NCBI GenBank assembly: GCA_035293945.1
Contig: DATGLV010000028.1
Location: 1-64,000 of the forward strand
Source: VAZQ01 sp035293945
GTDB lineage: Bacteria; Pseudomonadota; Alphaproteobacteria; Rhizobiales; Xanthobacteraceae
Length of the DNA stretch: 64,000 bases
Reading direction: 5' to 3'
Positions 57,476-64,000 of this stretch are shown in pieces; the stretch's first letter is position 1, and each line of letters opens with the position of its first letter. The translations under genes and the position numbers were made by a program. The notes below the pieces were generated by a model. That model saw only the letters and a list, made by a program, of their open reading frames with translations, did no database searches and was not told the DNA's origin.

Positions 57476-58969
57476 CTAGGACCAGGTGACGCTGTGGCGG
57501 TCCAGCACCTCGCGCACCGCCTCGACGAGCTTTGTCTCCGGAACCGCAAACTGGGCAGGGCGGCTCGCGCGCCACTCCTGATTGGAGGCAATGGCGGCGG
57601 CCGCCTTGGCGCCTTCGATCAGGTCCTTGATCTGCACCTCGCCCTTGGCCTTCTCGTCGCCGCCTTGGATCACCACGCAGGGTGAGTTGCGCCGGTCCGC
57701 ATATTTGAACTGGTTGCCCATGTTGCGCGGATTGCCGAGATAAAGCTCGGCGCGGATGCCGGCGCCGCGCAGGCGCTGGACCATTCCTTGATAATCGGCG
57801 AGCCGATCCTTGTCGAAGACCGTCACCACCACCGGGCCGGCTTCAGGCTTGGTGTCGATCTTGCCGAGATGCGCAAGCGCCGCGAGCAGGCGCGACACCC
57901 CGATGGAGAATCCGGTCGCCGGCACCGCTTCGCCGCGGAAGCGCGCCACCAGGCCGTCGTATCGCCCGCCGCCGCCTACGGAGCCGAAACGTGCGCCATC
58001 CGTGGTCGGGAACGTGAGCTCAACCTCGAAGACCGGCCCAGTGTAATATTCGAGACCGCGAACGACGGAAGGATCAACACGAATCTGCGTTTCATCATAG
58101 CCCGAAGAAGCGACCAGGCCGGCGATTTGCTCAAGCTCATGCGCACCCTGCCGGCCAATATCTGATGCTGATGCCGGGCCTCGAATCGCACTGATCACTT
58201 CCGAGTTTGTGCCCCCATGCGCGCGTATCTTGTTCAGGACCCTCTCAGCGTTTTCATCCGTCAGCCCGGCACCCTTGGTGAAGTCACCCGACTCGTCCTT
58301 CCTCCCGCGCGTGAGAAGCAGCGCAACACCCGCCTCCCCCAACCTGTCGAGCTTGTCGATCGCCCGCATCACGGTGAGACGAGAGGCAGCATTTAGCGCG
58401 CCGTCCAACCCGATTTCTTCCAATACCCCATCAAGCACCTTGCGGTTGTTCACCTTCACCACATAGCTGCCGCGCGGAATACCGAGCGCTTCCATCGCAT
58501 CGGCCGCCATCATGCACATCTCGGCATCGGCAGCGGGCGAGGCGGAGCCGACCGTGTCGGCATCGAACTGCATGAACTGGCGGAAGCGGCCCGGTCCCGG
58601 CTTCTCGTTGCGGAACACGAACCCCGCCCGATAGCTGCGATAGGGCTTGGGCAGCGTCTCGAAATTCTCCGCCACATAGCGCGCAAGCGGCGCCGTCAGG
58701 TCATAGCGCAACGACAGCCACTGCTCATCATCGTCCTGGAACGAGAACACGCCCTCGTTGGGCCGGTCCTGGTCGGGAAGAAACTTGCCGAGCGCATCCG
58801 TATATTCGATCGCCGGCGTCTCCACCGGCTCGAATCCGTAGCGCTCATAGACGCCGCGGATCACCTCGATCATGCGCCGCGTGGCAGCGATCTCGGCGGG
58901 GCCGCGGTCGGCGAGCCCGCGCGGCAGGCGCGCCTTCAGCTTGTTGGTCTTATTGGGTTTGTCGGCCAT
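57476..58969 (-). CDS. hisS: Histidyl-tRNA synthetase
   Basis: 497 residues, class II. Motif 2 lies in YRAGFVFRNEKPGPGRFRQFMQFDADTVG. The His-binding loops GLEYYTGPVFEVEL and the motif 3 region RYDGLVARFRGEAVPATGFSIGVSRLLAAL are complete; the C-terminal anticodon domain ends HSVTWS. Converges with the small exported-protein gene and is divergent from the aminotransferase. Confidence 0.96.
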   Translation of the reverse strand: MADKPNKTNKLKARLPRGLADRGPAEIAATRRMIEVIRGVYERYGFEPVETPAIEYTDALGKFLPDQDRPNEGVFSFQDDDEQWLSLRYDLTAPLARYVAENFETLPKPYRSYRAGFVFRNEKPGPGRFRQFMQFDADTVGSASPAADAEMCMMAADAMEALGIPRGSYVVKVNNRKVLDGVLEEIGLDGALNAASRLTVMRAIDKLDRLGEAGVALLLTRGRKDESGDFTKGAGLTDENAERVLNKIRAHGGTNSEVISAIRGPASASDIGRQGAHELEQIAGLVASSGYDETQIRVDPSVVRGLEYYTGPVFEVELTFPTTDGARFGSVGGGGRYDGLVARFRGEAVPATGFSIGVSRLLAALAHLGKIDTKPEAGPVVVTVFDKDRLADYQGMVQRLRGAGIRAELYLGNPRNMGNQFKYADRRNSPCVVIQGGDEKAKGEVQIKDLIEGAKAAAAIASNQEWRASRPAQFAVPETKLVEAVREVLDRHSVTWS

Positions 58970-58982
58970 ATCGGTCTACATT

Positions 58983-59012
58983 GTCGACCCGATCGTCGTC
59001 GACCCGATCGTC
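58983..59012. repeat. 15-bp tandem direct repeat upstream of hisS
   Basis: GTCGACCCGATCGTC twice in a row, just upstream of the hisS start and inside the hisS-aminotransferase divergent region. Could be an operator or a simple duplication. Confidence 0.7.
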
Positions 59013-59064
59013 GAATTTGCCGGGGTGGTAGCAGCCGCTTGTGCTAGCGGCAAGGGAAGCGAGC

Positions 59065-60408
59065 ATGGCACTGGAAGAGACAGCCGCCACGGGGCTGGCC
59101 CCAAACGATCTCGAGGCTTTCTGGCTGCCGTTCACGTCGAACCGCGCCTTCAAGGCAGCACCGCGCCTTCTCGCCCGCGCCAAGGACATGCACTATTACA
59201 CGCCCGACGGGCGCGAAGTCCTCGACGGCACCTCGGGCCTCTGGTGCACCAATGCAGGGCACAACCGCGAGCCGATCGTCAGGGCGATCGCCGCACAGGC
59301 GGCCGAGCTCGACTATGCACCGCCGTTCCAGTTCGCGCACCCCAAGGCGTTCACGCTGGCGAGCCGGATCGCGGCGCTGGCGCCCGGCGACCTCGATCAT
59401 GTGTTCTTCTGCAATTCGGGCTCGGAAGCGGTCGATACCGCGCTCAAGATCGCGCTCGCCTATCACAATGTGCGCGGTCAAGGCGCGCGCACGCGGCTCA
59501 TCGGGCGCGAGCGCGGCTATAACGGCGTCGGCTTCGGCGGCATCTCGGTCGGCGGCATCGTGGCGAACCGGAAATTCTTCGGCTCGCTCCTCGCCGGCGT
59601 CGATCACCTCCCGGCGACCTATAACCGCGCCGAGCAGGCGTACACGATCGGCGAGCCCGAATGGGGCGCGCAGCTCGCCGATGAGCTCGAGCGCATCGTG
59701 GCGCTGCACGACGCCTCGACCATCGCGGCCGTGATCGTCGAGCCGATGGCGGGCTCGACCGGCGTGCTGCCGCCCCCCAAGGGCTATTTGCAGCGCCTGC
59801 GCGCGATCTGCGACCGGCACGGCCTTCTGCTCATCTTCGACGAGGTGATCACCGGCTTCGGCCGTCTCGGCTATGCATTCGCGGCCGAGCGTTACGGCGT
59901 CGTGCCGGACATCATCACCTTCGCCAAGGGCATCACCTCCGGCACCGTACCGATGGGTGGCGTGATCGTGCGCGCGCCCATCTACCAGGCCTTCATGCGC
60001 GGGCCCGAGCATGTCATCGAGCTGTTCCACGGCTATACCTATTCGGCGCATCCGCTGGCTTGCGCGGCCGGCCTCGCGACGCTCGATCTTTATCGGGACG
60101 AGGACCTGTTCGCGCGGGCGCGCGCGCTCGAGCCGCTCTGGGGCCGCACCGCGATGGGGCTCAAAGGCCTGCGCAACGTGGTCGACATCCGCACCGTGGG
60201 GCTGACCGCCGGCATTGATCTCAATCCCCGACCGGATGCCGCCGGACGCCGCGGCTACGACGCCATGATCCGGGCCTTTGCTGAAGAGAACCTGATGGTC
60301 CGCGTCACCGGCGACACCATCGCGCTGACGCCGCCGCTCATCGTCAGCGAAGCTGAGGTTGCGGAGATTTTCGCACGCGTGAAGCGGGTGATCGAAGCGG
60401 TGGCTTGA
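59065..60408 (+). CDS. Omega-amino acid:pyruvate aminotransferase (class III)
   Basis: 447-residue class III PLP aminotransferase. NDLEAFWLPFTSNRAFKAAPRLL, then EVLDGTSGLWCTNAGHNREPI, NSGSEAVDTALK, LLIFDEVITGFGRLGYAFAAERYGVVPDIITFAKGITSG (PLP lysine in AKGITSG) and FHGYTYSAHPLACAAG. These fit beta-alanine/omega-amino-acid transaminases. ATG preceded by AAGGGAAGC; a GTG eight codons earlier is open. Confidence 0.92.
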   Translation: MALEETAATGLAPNDLEAFWLPFTSNRAFKAAPRLLARAKDMHYYTPDGREVLDGTSGLWCTNAGHNREPIVRAIAAQAAELDYAPPFQFAHPKAFTLASRIAALAPGDLDHVFFCNSGSEAVDTALKIALAYHNVRGQGARTRLIGRERGYNGVGFGGISVGGIVANRKFFGSLLAGVDHLPATYNRAEQAYTIGEPEWGAQLADELERIVALHDASTIAAVIVEPMAGSTGVLPPPKGYLQRLRAICDRHGLLLIFDEVITGFGRLGYAFAAERYGVVPDIITFAKGITSGTVPMGGVIVRAPIYQAFMRGPEHVIELFHGYTYSAHPLACAAGLATLDLYRDEDLFARARALEPLWGRTAMGLKGLRNVVDIRTVGLTAGIDLNPRPDAAGRRGYDAMIRAFAEENLMVRVTGDTIALTPPLIVSEAEVAEIFARVKRVIEAVA

Positions 60409-60732
60409 GGGTTGCGACTTGAGGTGCATTAGCCGGCCTTGAACTGCAGCGGTCATGAGGACCATTGATTCTCCTCGACAATTTCGAGTTCGAATTGCAA
60501 AAAAAACGGAGGTATAATAGTACCTGGCGCCCGATCAGCGTCAAAGCTCCGAATTGGACGGAGCGCGAGGACCGAAATCGAGAACAAAAAATAGCCCGGC
60601 GCAGTTTCCCGCCCGGGCGCGATTCACGAGTTTCAATTTCGTCAATAAGCTGGCTTCCGGGCGGTGGTCAACGCCGCAGAGCGGGCACACGTTCGCCGCC
60701 GTCTGTCCAGACGCGCTTTGCCCTCGCAAAAC
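60409..60732. other. Intergenic region with an A/T-rich patch
   Basis: 324 bases between the aminotransferase and the XRE antitoxin (converging). An A-run (AAAAAAAACGGAGG) followed by TATAAT lies at about 60498-60520, unlike the GC-rich flanks. Short ORFs on both strands are unconvincing. Confidence 0.5.
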
Positions 60733-61104
60733 TTATTCCATAGCTTGATCTGAAAGCAGATCCTCTATCTGCACGTTGAGAGACCGGGCAAGCTTGGCGT
60801 AAAGCGTCACGTCGCCCGTCGCCGTGCTGCGCTCCAGCTCGGACAAGAAAACCTCGGAGGTCCCAACCTCGAGCGCGAGCTGTGCCTGCGTCTTGCCGCG
60901 CTTCGTCCGCCAGAAAGCGAGGGGCACCGGGCTAGCCAGCAACGCGGTTACGTCCTCACTGCTGAGCAGTTCCTCATGGCCGCCAGCAAGATCCGCATCG
61001 GTCCTGCCCGCAGCGAGCGCGTCGACCAGATCCTCATAATCTTGCCGTGGCAGCACGACCAGCTCTTCGCCGGAGGGAGACGTAATGATCTGAGGACTTC
61101 CCAT
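60733..61104 (-). CDS. XRE-family antitoxin-like regulator
   Basis: 123 residues. An N-terminal SGEELVVLPRQDYEDLVDAL segment, typical of antitoxins, precedes a C-terminal helix-turn-helix (WRTKRGKTQAQLALEVGTSEVFLSELERSTATGDVTLYAKLARSLNVQIEDLL). AAGGGG lies upstream of the ATG, over the last codons of a decayed toxin whose stop is nine bases away. The gene looks intact although its toxin is broken. Confidence 0.85.
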   Translation of the reverse strand: MGSPQIITSPSGEELVVLPRQDYEDLVDALAAGRTDADLAGGHEELLSSEDVTALLASPVPLAFWRTKRGKTQAQLALEVGTSEVFLSELERSTATGDVTLYAKLARSLNVQIEDLLSDQAME

Positions 61105-61113
61105 GACTGCCCC

Positions 61114-61258
61114 TTAGTCGTAGATGCCGCCGCGCGGCCCGATATCCAACAAAATAATTTCGGTTGCCGCCTTCTGAACAAGACCGGAAGCCGCCTACTC
61201 GCAACCGCTTATAGTCCTTGCCGACAAGCTCCGTCACAGCATTGACCAACCCGCCCAT
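61114..61258 (-). pseudogene. Remnant of a RelE/ParE-type toxin gene
   Basis: Reading the minus strand in two frames recovers VTELVGKDYKRLRVGGFR and then KAATEIILLDIGPRGGIYD followed by TAA: the C-terminal RelE/ParE pattern (LRVGxxRVxF ... LxIGPRGxIY). About 20 bases between the pieces need two single-base changes to restore the frame. The N-terminal half is missing upstream. The stop is nine bases before the XRE antitoxin start, the usual toxin-antitoxin order. Non-functional as read. Confidence 0.75.
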
Positions 61259-61349
61259 TCACGGGCAAGACGCCCTCCTAGAGGCACCAGGCAAGGACCA
61301 TCAACTGCAGTAGGCGGATAGCCGAGCGTCCAATTTCCGGGCCGACATG

Positions 61350-61381
61350 GTCGCTCCCTTCACGGGAGCGCGGATCGAAAC
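61350..61381 (+). CRISPR. Solitary type I-C-like CRISPR repeat
   Basis: 32 bases: starts GTCGCTCCC, has CGCTCCC/GGGAGCG arms around a five-base loop, and ends GCGGATCGAAAC, the length and plan of subtype I-C repeats. No second good copy is present within 70 bases either way; a very weak match ending ATCAAAC is 65 bases downstream. No cas genes in the window. Confidence 0.6.
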
Positions 61382-61436
61382 AGCAAGTCCCCGGGCGCAC
61401 CAAAGCCTTCTTGTAGAGCCCCTTAACGCCCTCTCT

Positions 61437-61955
61437 TCAATCAAACAGCCGCCGGATATCGGCCATCGGCCGGAACAGCTTCATTGGCTGGTCCTGCAGC
61501 GCCAGAAAGCTCTCCCGTTCATAGAAGCGGCGGGCGCTGTCATCCTTCGCGTCGACGATCACCGCGAACGAGGCGATCTCGCTTCGCGCGGCGCGGTAAA
61601 GTGCATCGGCCAGCAAAAACCGCCCATAACCCTTCCCCTGCTGGCGGTGATCGACAGCAAGGCGACCCAGGAGCGTTGCCGGAATCAATGGATATCGCGG
61701 CAGCTGGCGCACCGTTTGCGCCGGCAGCTCAGCGAGCTGCACCGATGTCGAGGAGAGCGTGTAGTAGCCAGCGATCGTGCCGTCCGCCAGCACCAGGACG
61801 AAGGGCGCGGCCACGTTCCTCCGAGCGTCCTGGCTGGCCTGTGTCCGGAGGTACCTGTCGAGCGCCTCTACGCCGCTGGCGAACCCCGACCGGTTATGGC
61901 TTGACGCAAGCGGCTCGACGCGAAGCTTCTCCTCTGCTTCGTCGGCACGAGTCAA
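61437..61955 (-). CDS. GNAT acetyltransferase, TacT/AtaT-like toxin
   Basis: 172 residues. N-terminal FASGVEALDRYLRTQASQDARR and LADGTIAGYYTLSS, then LGRLAVDHRQQGKGYGRFLLADAL (acetyl-CoA loop QQGKGYG) and FYERESFLAL with the conserved tyrosine. Family toxins acetylate aminoacyl-tRNA to stop translation. Begins with TTG, overlapping the stop of the DUF1778 gene (TTGA). Forms a two-gene toxin-antitoxin module. Confidence 0.9.
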   Translation of the reverse strand: MTRADEAEEKLRVEPLASSHNRSGFASGVEALDRYLRTQASQDARRNVAAPFVLVLADGTIAGYYTLSSTSVQLAELPAQTVRQLPRYPLIPATLLGRLAVDHRQQGKGYGRFLLADALYRAARSEIASFAVIVDAKDDSARRFYERESFLALQDQPMKLFRPMADIRRLFD

Positions 61956-62254
61956 ATGCCGGCTCGCTCGCGATAGCGGCGGATCGTATCGTGAAGGCGA
62001 TCATTGACGGGCTTCGGGTTCAGCAGCGCGTCGACGAAAGCCTCGCTGTCGCGCACAGAGAGGCCGAGCTGGCTGTGTTCCTCAATGGCGCGCCGCGCAG
62101 CATCCTGCACGCTCGTCAGCACGAAGTCGGTCACGCTCCGCCCCTGCAGAGCAGCTGCGCGCTCGATCAGGCGCTTCTGCTCCGCGGTGACACGCGCCTC
62201 CAGGCGTTCCGCCCGTGTGCGCCTGATCGTAGATCGAGATGCTGCATTGGCCAT
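61952..62254 (-). CDS. DUF1778 (TacA-like) antitoxin
   Basis: 100 residues. Ribbon-helix-helix N-terminal part (RAERLEARVTAEQKRLIERAAALQGRSVTDFVLTSVQDAARRAIEEH) and a C-terminal toxin-wrapping helix (LSVRDSEAFVDALLNPKPVNDRLHDTIRRYRE). Neutralises the adjacent GNAT toxin and represses the operon. The frame is open 121 codons upstream, but family length fits this ATG. Confidence 0.9.
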   Translation of the reverse strand: MANAASRSTIRRTRAERLEARVTAEQKRLIERAAALQGRSVTDFVLTSVQDAARRAIEEHSQLGLSVRDSEAFVDALLNPKPVNDRLHDTIRRYRERAGI

Positions 62255-62285
62255 GGGGCGTTCTCCTACCGTAAATGTACGGCCG

Positions 62286-62297
62286 ATGGCCGGCCAT
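62286..62297. promoter_or_regulatory. Palindrome upstream of the TacAT-like operon
   Basis: ATGGCCGGCCAT is a perfect 12-base palindrome about 30 bases upstream of the DUF1778 start, preceded by GTAAATGTAC, a second short symmetric motif. Candidate operator for the ribbon-helix-helix antitoxin. Confidence 0.4.
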
Positions 62298-62402
62298 TTC
62301 AAGTTATGCCAGCTCGCTTCAGAAATTGGTGCTTCGTGGTCATTGCCAGGGACATCGTAATTCACAGGGCTGTACCTCCGCGTGTGGGGCTCCCGGCTGC
62401 TC

Positions 62403-63911
62403 CTATCCCCCACTCCCCAACTGCCCGGGCCGCAGCACGGCCCAGCCGACATGCGCAACGCTGCGGCCGCGGCGAAACGGCAGATCGAAAGGCGTTCCGA
62501 CCTCGGCCTTGCCGGCGATCTCGGCGAATGCCGGGGGCAGCACTTGCGGGTCACTGTCGGTCCACACCACCAGCGCGCCCTTGTGGTTGAGGTCGGCGAG
62601 ATCGATCCAGGGCGCACGGCGCGGCTCGCCGTCGATCAACACGCGCGGCTGCGGACGCTGCGGCGAATAATGCGCGACGTTGCCGCCGTCCCACATCGAG
62701 GCGATCACGTAGTAGGGACGCGTGCCGGTTGCGGCGCGAAAGCGCGTATCGAGCTCGGTCGCCAGGCGCTCGCCCGGAAACAGCACGGCGCGGGCGCGAT
62801 GATCGAAGCCGGGCAGCACCAGATAGTCGGCCACGAAGGCGACGACGAAGGCGGCAAAGACGAGGCCCCAGACCCGAACGATGCGCGCCATCCTCAGTTC
62901 GTCGATCGCGTGCCAGGCGAAAAGCACGATCCACAGACCGAGGAACAGCCAGAGCGGATAACCCCACATCGCCACGGTCCCACGCCCGCTCAGGGCCGAA
63001 ACGACGAACACGCTCGCGGCCGGCCCGAAGGCGAGCAGGGTGACGATACGCCGATCGAAGTCGTCGGCGCGTGGCGCCGAAGCTGCGGCTTGCGGGCGCG
63101 GCCACACCAACGCGCCGGCAATGAGCAGCGCCGGCAACAGGAAGAACAATTGGCTGACCGCGAAGGTCAGCGGATGCACGATGTGGTCGAGAAGCCCGCT
63201 GACGGGCGCCGCCCGCCGCTCCGCATACGCAAAGGGCAGGAAATCGTTCTGCACGAGCCAGAGGATGTGCGGCGCCATGATGGCGAGCGCGACCACGATA
63301 GCCACCCACGGGCCAGGTCGCGCCAGAGCCTTGCGGGCATTGGCATCGAGGAGCATGAACAGTGCGTAGGGCGCCGCCAGCATGACGACGAAATATTTCG
63401 CCCATAGCGACAGCCCGACCGCAGCACCCAGCAAGACCCAATGCCGCAAGCGCCCGCCGCGCAGCGCGGCGTGGAACGCAAAGCCCGCAAGTCCCCAGAG
63501 CGGCAGCTGCACGACATCGTGGTTGAACTTGGCAGCGGTGAATTGGAAATAGTGCAGCCCGTCGATGATCAACACGGCGATCAGGGCGCGGCGCGCCCCA
63601 ACCAGCGGCACGGCGGTTGCGAACACCGCCGCAAACGCAATCAGCACCGAGGCCTGTCCGAGAGCGTAATAGGCCGCATCCGTCCCAAACAGGCGGTACG
63701 CGATCTCCACCAGCCACCAGGGCAGCGGCGGCAGCTTGTCATAGCCGAGCTGCCACTCGCGCCCGTAGGTAAGCGCCTCAATCAGGTCGAGCGGGAGATT
63801 GGCGTAGAGGAGCGTGGGCAAAACGATCCAGACGGTCCCGTGCAGGGCGAGAAAGGCCGCAAAAGCAGCATGTGGGCGGGCACCGACAGCCTTGATCAAT
63901 GTGGATGGCAT
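62403..63911 (-). CDS. Membrane glycosyltransferase, GT39/ArnT-like
   Basis: 502 residues with about ten transmembrane helices. The first luminal loop has LTYGREWQLGYDKLPPLPWWLVEIAYRLFG, matching the GT39/PMT-type layout where an acidic residue takes the sugar-lipid donor. AALIVAVLI-type helices and ANEAGLD-type motifs are not all identifiable, so the call is to the superfamily. Probably moves a sugar from a polyprenyl-phosphate donor onto an envelope target. Last gene of the window. Confidence 0.8.
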   Translation of the reverse strand: MPSTLIKAVGARPHAAFAAFLALHGTVWIVLPTLLYANLPLDLIEALTYGREWQLGYDKLPPLPWWLVEIAYRLFGTDAAYYALGQASVLIAFAAVFATAVPLVGARRALIAVLIIDGLHYFQFTAAKFNHDVVQLPLWGLAGFAFHAALRGGRLRHWVLLGAAVGLSLWAKYFVVMLAAPYALFMLLDANARKALARPGPWVAIVVALAIMAPHILWLVQNDFLPFAYAERRAAPVSGLLDHIVHPLTFAVSQLFFLLPALLIAGALVWPRPQAAASAPRADDFDRRIVTLLAFGPAASVFVVSALSGRGTVAMWGYPLWLFLGLWIVLFAWHAIDELRMARIVRVWGLVFAAFVVAFVADYLVLPGFDHRARAVLFPGERLATELDTRFRAATGTRPYYVIASMWDGGNVAHYSPQRPQPRVLIDGEPRRAPWIDLADLNHKGALVVWTDSDPQVLPPAFAEIAGKAEVGTPFDLPFRRGRSVAHVGWAVLRPGQLGSGG

Positions 63912-64000
63912 CAGGGGAATGGTCTTTGCGGCGATGCGGTCCGTTATAGCGGCTTAGGGGCATGGCCGCGACCAAAGAGGCGGCCTGCTCGCACAGTCGA

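Noticed and set aside
59044..60465. 473-codon ORF opposite the omega-aminotransferase
   Set aside because: Antisense shadow; the plus-strand enzyme has all family motifs.
60541..60729. Minus-strand 62-codon ORF with CPLCG
   Set aside because: Only one CxxC pair, no start signal, and lies in an intergenic patch.
61415..61446. Possible second CRISPR repeat ending ATCAAAC
   Set aside because: Only about a dozen of 32 positions match, and part is coding for the GNAT C-terminus; the 65-base spacing may be chance.
61347..61904. Plus-strand ORF starting VAPFTGARIET
   Set aside because: The start is a translated CRISPR repeat and the rest is antisense to the GNAT toxin gene.

Overview
The window looks like chromosome from a GC-rich alphaproteobacterium of the order Hyphomicrobiales (Rhizobiales), probably near Bradyrhizobium/Nitrobacteraceae or Xanthobacteraceae. 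The basis is gene content and order: lgt - MidA-type methyltransferase - pgeF - (lipoprotein) - prs; rplY - pth - ychF; uvrC - pgsA - moaD - moaE; a Bradyrhizobium-type D(-)-tartrate dehydratase; DUF992, DUF1236-like, DUF4282 and Omp25/RopB-like proteins; and rhizobial dispersed palindromic repeats. No rRNA or tRNA gene was recognised.

Layout. 1-7.1 kb: MsrP methionine-sulfoxide reductase, an EF-G-like GTPase, a DUF992 protein, an aspartate aminotransferase and a GST. 7.2-11.4 kb: two tandem ABC exporter half-transporters with nearly identical 3' ends and duplicated linkers. 11.4-16.4 kb: a substrate-binding protein next to a tartrate-dehydratase-like enzyme, then a DUF1800/DUF1501 pair. 16.4-17.35 kb: about 1 kb without a protein gene, holding a promoter-terminator pair that may make a small RNA. 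17.3-23.4 kb: SH3-type secreted protein, hydroxyquinol/catechol-type dioxygenase, ricin-type lectin, SemiSWEET and a very long uvrB carrying repeat-derived insertions. 23.4-24.6 kb: a small accessory patch with a frameshifted DpnI-type restriction gene. 24.9-28.8 kb: exported or membrane hypotheticals. 28.9-39.4 kb: housekeeping genes (ychF, pth, rplY, ubiK, lgt, midA-like, pgeF, prs, proC, TetR). 39.5-46.6 kb: PEP-CTERM-like protein, EnvZ/OmpR-type two-component pair, MarR, ilvE, TetR and an old-yellow-enzyme reductase. 46.7-54.9 kb: Vgb-like propeller, moaE, moaD, pgsA, uvrC, outer-membrane protein, GST, cold-shock protein, rlmJ. 55-60.4 kb: RNase T2, two small exported proteins, hisS and an omega-aminotransferase.

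60.4-62.4 kb is the most unusual part: a small defence/toxin-antitoxin scar. It holds an intact XRE antitoxin behind the decayed remains of its RelE/ParE-type toxin, one isolated 32-bp type I-C-like CRISPR repeat with no cas genes, and an apparently intact DUF1778-GNAT (TacAT-like) toxin-antitoxin pair. A GT39-type glycosyltransferase follows to the window edge.

Functionally, most of the window is core metabolism, translation, DNA repair (UvrB and UvrC, 26 kb apart) and envelope biology. The accessory signals are the broken DpnI homologue, the TA/CRISPR scar, the ABC duplication with apparent gene conversion, and several families of short palindromic or dispersed repeats, two of which appear to have been absorbed in frame into UvrB. 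Domain calls are by eye from known family motifs; no database search was run.
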